Part shown: one piece after another, positions 6,853-15,258 of the stretch | How the letters are laid out: the number at the start of each line of letters is the position of its first letter | How positions within the stretch are numbered: position 1 is the stretch's first letter | NCBI GenBank assembly: GCA_937864465.1 | Contig: CALMJU010000016.1 | Location: 1-48,304 of the forward strand | Reading direction: 5' to 3' | DNA length: 48,304 bases | From: an uncultured Acidobacteriota bacterium | GTDB taxonomy: Bacteria > Acidobacteriota > Polarisedimenticolia > Polarisedimenticolales > JAIQFR01 | Translations under genes and position numbers: made by a program | The notes under the pieces: generated by a model | Databases searched by the model: none | Told to the model about the DNA's origin: nothing | What the model saw: the letters and a program-made list of their open reading frames with translations, nothing else

Positions 6853-8376
6853 ATGGCCTGGAACGCGGACCTGAAGCTGGACCCGGCGAGCGGCACGCCC
6901 GTGTACCGCCAGATCGCGGACGCGATCGTGGCGGCGTGCCGCGACGGAAGGCTCTCGCCGGGGATGCGCCTCCCGCCGACGCGCGATCTCGCGCGAAGAC
7001 TCCACGTCAACCGCAACACGGTCGTCGCCGCGTACGAGGCGCTCGCCGCCGACGGGATCGTCACGAGCCACACCGGCCGCGGGACGTTCGTCGCGGAGCC
7101 GGTAGCGGCTCCCGCTCCCGCCCGGGCGGAGACCGGCGACGCGTGGCCCTCCGGCTTCTCGCGCGCCGTCGAGGGATCCGCGCTGGCGGGGCTCCTCTCC
7201 GCGTACCGCGTCGCGACCTCCTCGGAAGGGATCTCGTTCGCGGGCTCGTACCCGGCGGCGGAGCTGATGCCGGTCGAGAGGTTCCGCGTGGCGCTCGACG
7301 CCGTCCTCGCGCGGAGCGGCGCGGAGGTCCTCTCGTACGGCTCGACGGCGGGGTACGCGCCGCTTCGAGAATGGATCGCGGGCGCGATGCGCGGGCGCGG
7401 CTCCGACGTCTCGGCGGACGGCATCCTGATCACGAACGGCTCGCAGCAGGCGCTCGAGCTGGTCTTTCGCACGCTCCTCGACCGCGGCGATCCGGTCGTC
7501 GTCGAGGAGCCGACGTACACCGGGGCGCTCTCCGTTCTCGGGTCGCTCGGCGCCCGGATGGTCGGCGTCGCCCTCGACGAGGAGGGGATGCGGCCCGACC
7601 TCCTCGCGGTCGCGCTCGAGCGGCACCGGCCGCGCGCGATCTACGTCCAGCCGACGATCCACAACCCGACGACGCGGGTCATGAGCCGCAGGCGCCGTCT
7701 CGACATCCTGGCGCTCGCCGAGCGGCACGGCTGCGCCGTCGTCGAGGACGACTGGGCGTGCGATCTCCGCTTCGAGGGGGAGGAGCTGCCGGCGCTTCAC
7801 GCGCTCGACGGCGGGCGGCGCGTGATCTACCTGAGCACGTTCTCGAAGAAGCTCCTGCCGGGGCTCCGGGTCGGGTGGGCCGCGGCGCCCAGGCCGGTCC
7901 TGGAGCGGCTCGTCGCGCTCAAGCAGGTCGCCGACCACGGGTCGAGCCCGCTCCTGCAGGCGGCGCTCCAGGAGTTCCTGAGGGACGGGGGGCTCGAGGA
8001 GCACCTCGCGCGCGTCCGTCCCGCGTATCGCGAGCGCCGCGACATCATGCTCGCCGCGCTCGGCGCGCGGTTCCCCGGGGGAGTCTCGTGGACGAGGCCG
8101 CAGGGGGGCCTCTTCCTCTGGGTCACGCTCCCCGAGGGTGTGGACGGGAACGATCTCTTCGTCGCCGCGCGGGACCGGAACGTCCTGTTCAGCCGCGGCG
8201 GGCTGTTCCACTCGGACGGCTCCGGACAGGGGTCGCTCCGGTTGACGTACGCGTCGGTCGCGCCGGCGCGGATCGAGGCCGGGGTCGCGGTGCTCGGAAG
8301 CCTGATCCGCGAGCGCCTCGCAGGCGCCGCGGCGGGCCCGGGGCCGCGGGCCGCCGACGGGCTCCCGATTCTGTGA
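6853..8376 (+). CDS. pdxR: MocR-family PLP-dependent transcriptional regulator (PdxR)
   Basis: A 507-residue fusion. Residues 1-80 are a GntR-type winged helix ([42 protein letters not shown]). Residues about 110-500 are a fold-type I aminotransferase domain with [17 protein letters not shown] and the PLP-Schiff-base Lys in STFSKK (K332). MocR proteins use bound PLP as a ligand. The PdxR branch controls pyridoxal phosphate synthesis and is normally found beside pdxST. Here the gene is the first of the same-strand cluster rather than divergent, with pdxS starting 22 bases later, so regulator and target probably share one promoter. The operator repeats around that promoter support autoregulation. 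Confidence 0.9.
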   Translation: MAWNADLKLDPASGTPVYRQIADAIVAACRDGRLSPGMRLPPTRDLARRLHVNRNTVVAAYEALAADGIVTSHTGRGTFVAEPVAAPAPARAETGDAWPSGFSRAVEGSALAGLLSAYRVATSSEGISFAGSYPAAELMPVERFRVALDAVLARSGAEVLSYGSTAGYAPLREWIAGAMRGRGSDVSADGILITNGSQQALELVFRTLLDRGDPVVVEEPTYTGALSVLGSLGARMVGVALDEEGMRPDLLAVALERHRPRAIYVQPTIHNPTTRVMSRRRRLDILALAERHGCAVVEDDWACDLRFEGEELPALHALDGGRRVIYLSTFSKKLLPGLRVGWAAAPRPVLERLVALKQVADHGSSPLLQAALQEFLRDGGLEEHLARVRPAYRERRDIMLAALGARFPGGVSWTRPQGGLFLWVTLPEGVDGNDLFVAARDRNVLFSRGGLFHSDGSGQGSLRLTYASVAPARIEAGVAVLGSLIRERLAGAAAGPGPRAADGLPIL

Positions 8377-8398
8377 AGGAAGGAGGGCGAGAATCGCC

Positions 8399-9289
8399 AT
8401 GGACGAGGTCAGCAGGGGAACGATGAGGCTCAAGACCGGCCTGGCGGAGATGCTCAAGGGGGGCGTCATCATGGACGTCACCGACGAGACCCAGGCCCGG
8501 ATCGCGGAGGAGGCGGGGGCGGTCGCCGTCATGGCGCTCGAGCGGGTCCCCGCGGACATCCGGAGGGACGGCGGCGTCGCGCGGATGTCGGACCCGGAGC
8601 GGATCGGGAGGATCCAGGAGGCGGTCTCGATCCCCGTGATGGCCAAGTGCAGGATCGGGCACTTCGCGGAGGCGCAGGTCCTCGAGTCGCTCGGCGTGGA
8701 CTACATCGACGAGAGTGAGGTGCTGACGCCGGCCGACGAGGCGCACCACATCGACAAGTTCGCGTTCCGGGTCCCCTTCGTTTGCGGCTGCCGCGACCTG
8801 GGCGAGGCGCTCCGGCGGATCGGCGAGGGGGCCGCGATGCTCCGCACGAAGGGGGAGGCGGGGACGGGGAACATCGTCGAGGCGGTCCGGCACATGCGGG
8901 CCGTCGTGGCGGGAATCCGCCGGCTCCAGGTCCTCGGCCCCGAGGAGCTGATGGCCGAGGCGAAGCTCCTCGGCGCGCCGTACGAGCTGGTTCGCCTCGT
9001 CGCGGCCGACGGAAAGCTCCCGGTCCCGAACTTCGCCGCGGGCGGCATCGCGACTCCGTCCGACGCGTCGCTGATGATGCAGCTCGGCGCCGAGGCGGTG
9101 TTCGTCGGCTCCGGGATCTTCAAGTCGTCGGACCCCGCCAAGAGGGGGAAGGCGATCGTCCGGGCGACGACGCACTTCCGCGACCCGAAGATCGTCGCCG
9201 AGGTCTCGCGGGGGCTCGGGGACGCGATGCACGGCATCGAGACGTCGAAGATCCCCGAGTCCGAGATGATGCAGACGCGGGGGTGGTGA
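8399..9289 (+). CDS. pdxS: pyridoxal 5'-phosphate synthase, synthase subunit PdxS
   Basis: A 296-residue (beta/alpha)8 enzyme that condenses ribose 5-phosphate, glyceraldehyde 3-phosphate and ammonia into PLP in the deoxyxylulose-independent route. All signature parts are present: KGGVIMDV with the catalytic Asp (D26), the first catalytic lysine in VMAKCRIGH (K83), the [10 protein letters not shown] loop, the second lysine in [10 protein letters not shown] (K151), and the phosphate-binding [11 protein letters not shown] and [10 protein letters not shown] purine-rich GGAGGG lies 14 bases before the ATG. An internal ATG eight codons later (MRLKTGL) is an alternative start. The ammonia comes from PdxT, encoded two bases downstream. 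Confidence 0.96.
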   Translation: MDEVSRGTMRLKTGLAEMLKGGVIMDVTDETQARIAEEAGAVAVMALERVPADIRRDGGVARMSDPERIGRIQEAVSIPVMAKCRIGHFAEAQVLESLGVDYIDESEVLTPADEAHHIDKFAFRVPFVCGCRDLGEALRRIGEGAAMLRTKGEAGTGNIVEAVRHMRAVVAGIRRLQVLGPEELMAEAKLLGAPYELVRLVAADGKLPVPNFAAGGIATPSDASLMMQLGAEAVFVGSGIFKSSDPAKRGKAIVRATTHFRDPKIVAEVSRGLGDAMHGIETSKIPESEMMQTRGW

Positions 9290-9291
9290 CG

Positions 9292-9909
9292 ATGCGGGTC
9301 GGGGTCCTGGCGCTCCAGGGGGACTTCGAGGCGCACCTGCGCGTCCTCGAGGCCGAGGGCGTCCCCGCGATCGACGTGCGGCGGACCGCGGGGCTTCGAG
9401 GGCTCGACGGGCTCGTGCTCCCCGGCGCGGAGAGCACGACGCTCCTCAACCTGATGCGGGACGAACCCTGGTTCGACGAGCTTCGCCGGTTCCACGCCGG
9501 GGGAGGGGCGTTCCTGGCCACCTGCGCGGGGGCGATCCTCGTCTCGCGGAAGGTGCGGAGCCCGGAGCAGCCGAGCCTCGGGCTGCTCGACGCGACGATC
9601 GAGCGGAACGGTTACGGTCGGCAGGTGGACTCGTTCGAGGCGGAGGTCGAGGTGCCGGCGGTCGGGGGCGCGGTGCGCGCCGCGTTCATCCGCGCGCCGC
9701 GCTTCCGGGCGCTCGGGAAGAGGGTCGAGGTGCTGGGCCGGGTCGCGGGCGAGCCGGTGCTGGTCCGGGAGGGGCGCGTCCTGGCCATGACGTTCCACCC
9801 GGAGCTGGCGGGAGACGGGCGGCTGCACCGTCTCTTCCTGGAGCAGGCAGGGGAGTCGAGGAGAGAGCGGGAGAGGGACGAGGACGAGCGAAGGGCCGTC
9901 GCTTCCTGA
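9292..9909 (+). CDS. pdxT: pyridoxal 5'-phosphate synthase, glutaminase subunit PdxT
   Basis: A 205-residue class I glutamine amidotransferase that feeds ammonia to PdxS. It has LALQGDFEAH at the N-terminus, LVLPGAEST, the nucleophile in ATCAGA (C78) and the His/Glu pair in TFHPEL (H169, E171), so the triad is complete. The C-terminus ends in a charged Arg/Glu-rich tail of about 20 residues not typical of the family. The ATG at 9292 follows the pdxS stop by two bases, so the pair is translationally linked. Confidence 0.95.
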   Translation: MRVGVLALQGDFEAHLRVLEAEGVPAIDVRRTAGLRGLDGLVLPGAESTTLLNLMRDEPWFDELRRFHAGGGAFLATCAGAILVSRKVRSPEQPSLGLLDATIERNGYGRQVDSFEAEVEVPAVGGAVRAAFIRAPRFRALGKRVEVLGRVAGEPVLVREGRVLAMTFHPELAGDGRLHRLFLEQAGESRRERERDEDERRAVAS

Positions 9910-9975
9910 CGGCGCGCGAATTCATCCGGCGACGCGGGGGCCTCGGGCTCCCCGCGGCCGAGGACGGAGGGCGAC

Positions 9976-10860
9976 ATGCCGGTTCTGGTGTACGTGGACG
10001 GGAAGATGGTTCCGAAGGAGCAGGCTACGGTTTCGGTGTTCGACCACGGGTTCCTCTACGGCGACGGCGTCTTCGAGGGGATCCGGGTGTACGAGGGGAA
10101 CGTCTTCCGGCTCAAGGAGCACATCGACCGGCTCTACGAATCGGCGAAGACGATCGCGCTCGAGATCCCGCTGACGCCCGAGGAGATGATCCGCGCGACG
10201 CTCGAGACCGTGGCCGCGAACGGCCAGAAGGACGCCTACATCCGCCTCGTGATCTCGCGCGGGGCCGGCGACCTCGGAATCGACCCGGCAAAGTGCCGGA
10301 AGCCCACCGTCGTCATCATCTCGGACACGATCCAGCTCTTCCCGCAGGAGCTGTACGACAACGGCGCGGCGCTCGTGACCGCGAGCGTCCGGCGCATCCC
10401 GATGGAGGCCCTCGACCCGCGGATCAAGTCGCTCAACTACCTGAACAACATCCTCGCGAAGATCGAGGCGAAGAGGGCGGGCGCGCTCGAGGCGCTCATG
10501 CTCAACCACCACGGGCTCGTGGCGGAGTGCACGGCGGACAACATCTTCATGATCCGGCAGGGGACGCTGAAGACCCCGGACCTCATGCAGGGGGCCCTGG
10601 GCGGCATCACGCGCGCGGCGGTGCTCGACCTGGCCCGCAAGGCCTCGATCCCGTGCTGCGAGACGGTGCTCGGCCTCCACGACCTCTACAACGCGGACGA
10701 GGTCTTCCTGACCGGCACCGGAGCCGAGATCGTGCCGGTGATCGCCATCGACGGGCGCAGGATCGGCGACGGCAAGCCGGGCGCCACGACGAAGAAGCTG
10801 CTCGCGGACTTCCGCCTGCTGAGGACGAAGGACGGGATGAAGGTGCCGTACCGGGGCTAG
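9976..10860 (+). CDS. ilvE: branched-chain amino acid aminotransferase (class IV, PLP-dependent)
   Basis: A 294-residue fold-type IV aminotransferase. It carries DHGFLYGDGVFEG (23-35), which shapes the substrate pocket, the PLP lysine in DPRIKSLNYLNN (K151), the ALMLNHHG strand, ECTADNIF with the conserved Glu (E184), and GGITRAAV plus TGTGAEI for phosphate binding. The motif set fits IlvE, which interconverts Leu, Ile and Val with their 2-oxo acids. D-amino-acid transaminase and aminodeoxychorismate lyase are relatives, but the IKSLNYL signature favours IlvE. It starts 66 bases after pdxT on the same strand and uses PLP, so joint transcription with the B6 genes is plausible. Confidence 0.9.
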   Translation: MPVLVYVDGKMVPKEQATVSVFDHGFLYGDGVFEGIRVYEGNVFRLKEHIDRLYESAKTIALEIPLTPEEMIRATLETVAANGQKDAYIRLVISRGAGDLGIDPAKCRKPTVVIISDTIQLFPQELYDNGAALVTASVRRIPMEALDPRIKSLNYLNNILAKIEAKRAGALEALMLNHHGLVAECTADNIFMIRQGTLKTPDLMQGALGGITRAAVLDLARKASIPCCETVLGLHDLYNADEVFLTGTGAEIVPVIAIDGRRIGDGKPGATTKKLLADFRLLRTKDGMKVPYRG

Positions 10861-10864
10861 GGGG

Positions 10865-12985
10865 CTAGGCGGGGCCCCCGCGTTCCGCGGCGACCTCGCT
10901 GGAGGCGCCGAGCACGTCGGCCACGGAGCGGAGCAGCTCCGAGAGGGAGACCGGCTTCGAGAGGATCCGGTCGATCCCCTCCTCGCGCGCGCGCCCCGGC
11001 TCGAGGTGCTGGCCCCAGCCGGTCACGAGCATCGTCGCCGCCTCCGGCTGCGCGTCGCGGGCGAGGCGCAGGAACTCGATCCCCGACATGCCCGGCATGC
11101 CGAGATCGCTGACGATCAGGTCGTAGCGCGTGCGGGAGGCGAGGTCGAGCGCCGCCGCGCCGTCCGGCGCCTCGTCCACGACGTGACGGTGCAGCCTGAG
11201 GATGTCGGCGATCGCCTCGCGCACGTCCTGCTCGTCGTCCACCAGCAGGATGTGGGCGACGGCCGTCCGCTCGATCTCGGGGAGGACCGCCTCCTCCTGC
11301 GGCCGCTCGACCGGGCCGGTCGCCGCGGGGAGGTCCACCGTGAAGGTCGTGCCGCGCCCCGGCGCCGATTCGACCCGCAGGTCGCCGTCGTGCCGCTTGA
11401 GGATGCCCGCGGAGACCGACAGGCCGAGCCCCGTCCCGCGGCTCCCCTTGGTCGAGAAGAAGGGCGAGAAGATCTTCTTCACGTTCTCCGGGGGAATGCC
11501 GATCCCGTCGTCCGACACCTCGACGAGGACGCGTCCGTCGACGGCGCGGGTCGCGAGGCGGAGGGTGCCGCCCGAGGGAAGGGCGTCCACGGCGTTCAGG
11601 ACCAAGTTCGTGAACACCTCGCGGAGCTCGGACGGGTTCGCCATCACGGGGGAGACGTCGGCGAGTTCGGTCTCGATGCGGATCTCCGCTCCCCGGGCCT
11701 GAGCCTCGTCCTTCCACCGCCCGCGGGTCAGGTCCACGACCTGCCGCACGAGCTCGCCGATGTCCACGCGCATGCGCCCGGCGTCCCCCTGGAGCCGCGC
11801 GTAGTCCAGCATCCGCTGGACGGTCGTCGCGCCGTCCCGCGCCGAGCGCGTGATGACCTCGATCCAGTGCTTCTGCTCGGAATCGGTGACCGTGCGGTCG
11901 AGCATCTCCGCCCGCAGGAGGATCGCCGCCATGAGGTTGTTGAAGTCGTGGGCGACTCCGCTCGCGAGCATCCCCATCGCGGCGAAGCGCGCGGAGCGCA
12001 GGGCCTGCATCTCCAGGTCGCGCTGGCGGGTCACGTCGCGGGCGATGAGGACGAGCCCCTCGATCGAGCCGTCGGCCGTCCGCCGGGGGGCGACGTCCAG
12101 GATGAAGCGCCCGCCGAGATGCGGGAGGTCGAACTCGGCCGTCGCCGGCTGGCCGTCGCGGATCGTGGCCGCGATCGGGTCGTCGAGCGGCGTGGTCCCT
12201 CCGCCGTACAGGAGCGCGGCCGCGGAACGGCCACGGAGCGACTCGACGGGACACCGGCAGAGGAGCGCGAAGGCGAGGTTCGCCCGCTGGATCCTCCCCT
12301 CCACGTCCTGGAGCGCCACCGGGTCGCCGATCGCGTCGAACGTGCGCTCCCACTCCCTCTTCCCCTGCGCGACCTCCCGGAAGAGGCGCGCGTTGACCAT
12401 CAGCGGCGCGATCTGCTCGGCGAGGATCTCCATCAGCTGCGCGAAGCGCTCGTCGAACGCGTTCGTGTCGTACGACTCGATGTTGAGCACGCCGACGGGC
12501 GTGCCCGCGTTCCGCAGCGGGATCACGAGCTCCGAGCCGGTCTTGGCGCGCGCGAGGAAATCGGGCTGGGCGGAGTTGTCGTTCGAGAAGACGCGGGAGC
12601 CGGTCCGGAAGGCGCGGCCCATCAGCCCGACGTCGATGTTCTGCCGGTAACCCTCGAGATCGCCGACGTCGATGAGGCCGGCGCACGCGTTGAACACGAG
12701 GCAGTTCTCCGCCGGGTCGTACGTCATGATCATGACGTGCTGGTAGCCGAACGCCTCGTGGATCCTCCCCACGATGGTGCGGGTCAGCAGATCGGGATCC
12801 AGGATGCGGGTGGCCTCGCGCGAGATCCGGTGGACGATGCCGAGCGTCTCCGCCTGCTGCGTGGAGTCGTCCGAGAGCGCCTTGTGGCGGCGCAGGAGCC
12901 GGCGCCGCTCCGCGATGAGCGCGGCGGCCGCTCCGAGGACGAGCAGGAACAGGACCGGGCAGGCGATCCCTAGCGCGCGAGACAT
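10865..12985 (-). CDS. membrane-anchored hybrid histidine kinase (TM-GAF-PAS-HisKA-HATPase-REC)
   Basis: A 706-residue protein starting at ATG 12985 with AGGA upstream. In order: one membrane helix (about 8-24), a GAF domain (about 50-200), a PAS domain (about 212-320), the dimerisation H-box GVAHDFNNLMAA (H346), an HATPase domain with N-box FTNLVLNAVDAL (N464), G1 SDDGIGIP, F-box FSPFFST and G2 GTGLGLSV, and a C-terminal receiver domain (577-692) with acidic residues D583/D584, phospho-acceptor D627 and K677. The GAF and PAS domains imply an intracellular signal, since no periplasmic loop exists. No separate output regulator is adjacent. The receiver may be the end of an internal relay or a feedback site. 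It is convergent with ilvE, with four bases between them. Confidence 0.9.
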   Translation of the reverse strand: MSRALGIACPVLFLLVLGAAAALIAERRRLLRRHKALSDDSTQQAETLGIVHRISREATRILDPDLLTRTIVGRIHEAFGYQHVMIMTYDPAENCLVFNACAGLIDVGDLEGYRQNIDVGLMGRAFRTGSRVFSNDNSAQPDFLARAKTGSELVIPLRNAGTPVGVLNIESYDTNAFDERFAQLMEILAEQIAPLMVNARLFREVAQGKREWERTFDAIGDPVALQDVEGRIQRANLAFALLCRCPVESLRGRSAAALLYGGGTTPLDDPIAATIRDGQPATAEFDLPHLGGRFILDVAPRRTADGSIEGLVLIARDVTRQRDLEMQALRSARFAAMGMLASGVAHDFNNLMAAILLRAEMLDRTVTDSEQKHWIEVITRSARDGATTVQRMLDYARLQGDAGRMRVDIGELVRQVVDLTRGRWKDEAQARGAEIRIETELADVSPVMANPSELREVFTNLVLNAVDALPSGGTLRLATRAVDGRVLVEVSDDGIGIPPENVKKIFSPFFSTKGSRGTGLGLSVSAGILKRHDGDLRVESAPGRGTTFTVDLPAATGPVERPQEEAVLPEIERTAVAHILLVDDEQDVREAIADILRLHRHVVDEAPDGAAALDLASRTRYDLIVSDLGMPGMSGIEFLRLARDAQPEAATMLVTGWGQHLEPGRAREEGIDRILSKPVSLSELLRSVADVLGASSEVAAERGGPA

Positions 12986-13059
12986 GGTGTCCTGGAAGAT
13001 GGCGGCCTCCTCGGTCCGGCCCCTCGCCGCTCCCCGACGCGCGGCCGATCGGACGGGAG

Positions 13060-13088
13060 AATATAATTCCTTAATTCGATTGTGCCAG
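13060..13088 (-). promoter_or_regulatory. promoter of the hybrid histidine kinase gene
   Basis: On the minus strand CTGGCA (13088-13083, four of six to TTGACA), a 17-base AT-rich spacer and TATATT (13065-13060, five of six to TATAAT). The predicted start near 13053 leaves a leader of about 68 bases before ATG 12985. Confidence 0.5.
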
Positions 13089-13128
13089 TCGGCCTGTCCG
13101 GCCGCCCCCCGGCGGGGCAGCGCGTGTG

Positions 13129-13134
13129 TACAGT
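13129..13134 (+). promoter_or_regulatory. possible -10 element for the FAD reductase gene
   Basis: TACAGT lies 32 bases before the GTG start at 13167. It matches TATAAT at four positions. No recognisable -35 box precedes it, so this is only a candidate. Confidence 0.25.
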
Positions 13135-13166
13135 AGGCGCGGCACCTCGAGCCCAGGAGATCGAGC

Positions 13167-14267
13167 GTGGCGCGATCCGTCGTGACCGTCGCCGGGGCGG
13201 GACCCGCGGGACTGGCCGCGGCCATCGCGCTGGCTCGAAAGGGCCTTCGTGTCCGGGTCCTCGAGCGGGCCCGAGCCGTCGGGTCGCGGTTCCACGACGA
13301 CTTCCAGGGGATCGAGAACTGGAGCCGGGAGCAGGACGCTCTCGACGAACTCCGGGACGGGGGCGTCGAGCCGACCTGGTGGATGCAGCCGCTCCGGGGC
13401 GGAACGCTGTACGACTCGGCCCGCAACCCCGTTGCCGTCGCGGCCGGGCGCCCGCTGTTCTATCTGGTGAGGCGGGGAGGCGGGAAGGCGGGTTCCCTCG
13501 ACCTCGGACTGCTCGAGCAGGCCGTACGCGCGGGGGTCGAGGTCGAGTTCGACCGGCGGGCCGATCCCGCCGGAGCGGACATCGACGCGACGGGGCCTCG
13601 CGGAAGGCCCTTCGCGGTGGCGCGCGGGGTGACCTTCGAGGCCGGATCGGGCGAGACGATCGTGGCGTTTCTCGACGACGCGCTCGCGCCGGGAGGGTAC
13701 GCGTATTTCCTGGCGGCCGCGGGGCAGGCGACCCTGGCGACCGTGCTGTTCCGGGACTTCGCTCGGGTCGACTTCCATCTCGACCGGACGATCGAGGCGG
13801 CCGAGGAGGTCCTCGGTCTCCGCGGGATCCCGCGCGGGCCGCGCTGGAGCGGACGCGGCCGGTTCGAGATCCTGACGGTCAAGACGGCTCGCCATCCGAT
13901 CGCGGCCGGGGAGGCCGCGGGATTCCAGGATCCGCTCTTCGGCTTTGGGATCCGGAGCGCGATCGTGTCCGGCATCCTCGCCGCGAGGAGCTTGGCCGAG
14001 GGCCGCGAGTACGCCGACCTCTGGCGCGAGCGCCTTCTCCCGCACCTCGCCGCCGGCGTCGTCAATCGTGCCGCCTTCACCGTGCTCGGCGATCTCGCGA
14101 AAATCGCGCTCTGCGTCGCGGTCGGGCGGTCGGGGCGGCCCGAAAGGATGCTCCGCCTTCTCTACGGTCCGACTCCGGCGCACCGGGCCCTCTACGCGAT
14201 CGCGGTCAGCGCCGGCGCGCGGCCCTGGCTCCTGCGACGGCGTCGTACACGGCGACCGCCCACGTGA
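13167..14267 (+). CDS. geranylgeranyl reductase-like FAD-dependent oxidoreductase
   Basis: A 366-residue flavoprotein. The FAD-binding Rossmann motif is AGAGPAGLAAA (residues 9-19), followed by the Glu that binds ribose (VLERA). Further on are the APGGYAYF segment, typical of geranylgeranyl reductase and related PHBH-fold enzymes, and the second FAD motif before GFQDPLFGFGIRSAIVSGILAA. The family reduces isoprenoid chains (archaeal or plant lipids, menaquinone side chains) or oxidises aromatic rings. The substrate cannot be assigned. GTG 13167 has AGGAGA nine bases upstream. The last 62 bases overlap the 3' end of the opposite-strand membrane protein gene. Confidence 0.75.
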   Translation: MARSVVTVAGAGPAGLAAAIALARKGLRVRVLERARAVGSRFHDDFQGIENWSREQDALDELRDGGVEPTWWMQPLRGGTLYDSARNPVAVAAGRPLFYLVRRGGGKAGSLDLGLLEQAVRAGVEVEFDRRADPAGADIDATGPRGRPFAVARGVTFEAGSGETIVAFLDDALAPGGYAYFLAAAGQATLATVLFRDFARVDFHLDRTIEAAEEVLGLRGIPRGPRWSGRGRFEILTVKTARHPIAAGEAAGFQDPLFGFGIRSAIVSGILAARSLAEGREYADLWRERLLPHLAAGVVNRAAFTVLGDLAKIALCVAVGRSGRPERMLRLLYGPTPAHRALYAIAVSAGARPWLLRRRRTRRPPT

Positions 14268-14913
14268 TTCCCGAGAGCGCCACGAGGGCGATCGGCCCGA
14301 CCCCCTCCCGGAAGGCGACCGGAAGGGAGTAGCCGGTGGTCGCGAAGACTCTCTCTGCGAGGGGTGAGGCCGCGAGCCAAGCGCCGGCGAGGAGCCACAG
14401 CGCGACCAGGAAGAGCGCCGCCCGCACCCGGTGCCCGGAGACCGCCTGCCCCCAGCCCGGGATCGACGCCGACGCGAGACCCGCGACGATCGGGTGCGGC
14501 GCCGAGCAGAGACGAGACCGGCATGCGAGCCGGTGCGCGTGGATCACGCCGCCGACGTGCAGGGCGCACGCCGAGGCGAGCAACGCGACGAGCGCCGCGA
14601 CCGCCGCGCGAGGCGGAACGTCGAGCAGGCGGAGCGTCGGGACGATCCGGTCGATCCCCGAGACGATCGCCCAGCCGAGCGACGTGACGCAGCCGAGGCA
14701 GCTCGAGAAGAAGAGCGCCGCGGTCGGCTCACCCGAGACCAGTTGTCCCGACCCGGGCGCCAGCAGCGACATCGAGGCCGCGACGGCCGGGAGCGCCGAG
14801 ACCGGAGGCGCCGACACGAAGAGCCGCCCTCTCCCCGGCGAGATCTTGGGGGCGCATGCCATGCGGGGCTTTTTCGCCCCGACCTCGCCGAGATCGTAGA
14901 CTTCGACGTCCAT
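14206..14913 (-). CDS. small multi-pass membrane protein with an internal duplication
   Basis: A 235-residue protein of unknown function. After about 40 polar residues there are roughly five hydrophobic segments (about 42-70, 72-90, 102-122, 143-183, 205-228). Two copies of the pattern PGxGQxVSGxxxxAALF occur (53-68 and 152-167), about 99 residues apart, suggesting an ancient duplication. 'PGWGQ' turns of this kind are seen in small DUF5683- or TM2-like membrane proteins, but I do not assign it to a family. Several Cys residues lie in loops (C72, C75, C131, C136). ATG 14913 is preceded by GGGGAGAGGG. It is convergent with and overlaps the FAD reductase gene. Confidence 0.6.
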   Translation of the reverse strand: MDVEVYDLGEVGAKKPRMACAPKISPGRGRLFVSAPPVSALPAVAASMSLLAPGSGQLVSGEPTAALFFSSCLGCVTSLGWAIVSGIDRIVPTLRLLDVPPRAAVAALVALLASACALHVGGVIHAHRLACRSRLCSAPHPIVAGLASASIPGWGQAVSGHRVRAALFLVALWLLAGAWLAASPLAERVFATTGYSLPVAFREGVGPIALVALSGITWAVAVYDAVAGARAARRR

Positions 14914-15028
14914 CGCTGCCCTCTCCCCGAGCGGTCCCTAGCAATCGGGTGACCACATCGCCCGGGCCGGAATCTCGCTTCTCTCCCGCGCTCCCGCGCC
15001 CGCCGATTACGCTGCCGCGCCTCAGGTT

Positions 15029-15244
15029 GGGGTCAGACGTAACCAGCGTAACTGTTTGCCAGGAAAACATCGCCGTCCGAACGTTTTTGCGCTGGCCCCC
15101 GGGGACATACCTGGATGTCACTACCGGGCGCGCCGGAAGCACGCTCGAAGAGTTTCCGTCGAACCCGGCACCTATGCTCGCTGGGAATCCATCGAGATCG
15201 CGCGCTTTTCGTCGCAAACCGTTACGCTGGTAACGTCTGACCCC
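15029..15244. mobile_element. element B: 216-bp non-coding REP-pair (REPIN/MITE-like)
   Basis: The left end at 15029 reads GGGGTCAGACGTAACCAGCG. The right end on minus (15244 down) reads GGGGTCAGACGTTACCAGCG and continues TAACGG. The right end can fold as CGTTAC-CAGC-GTAACG, a perfect 6-bp stem with a CAGC loop. The interior has no open reading frame of note but contains a GACAT/ATGTC hairpin around 15109. The ends match RAYT element A. The 115 bases upstream (14914-15028) hold only the leader of the minus-strand membrane protein gene. Confidence 0.75.
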
Positions 15245-15245
15245 C

Positions 15246-15251
15246 TATAAT
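15246..15251 (+). promoter_or_regulatory. -10 box of leuS, suggesting a leaderless transcript
   Basis: A perfect TATAAT starts two bases after element B and ends seven bases before ATG 15259. Transcription would start at or next to that ATG. There is no clear -35 box in the element's end and no Shine-Dalgarno sequence. The ATG at 15250 overlaps the box and would be upstream of the transcript. Confidence 0.5.
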
Positions 15252-15258
15252 GCCGCGC

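Noticed and set aside
13062-13067. TATAAT on the plus strand as promoter of the FAD reductase gene
   Set aside because: No -35 box lies at a proper distance and the start codon is 100 bases away. The same AT-rich patch fits better as the minus-strand kinase promoter.
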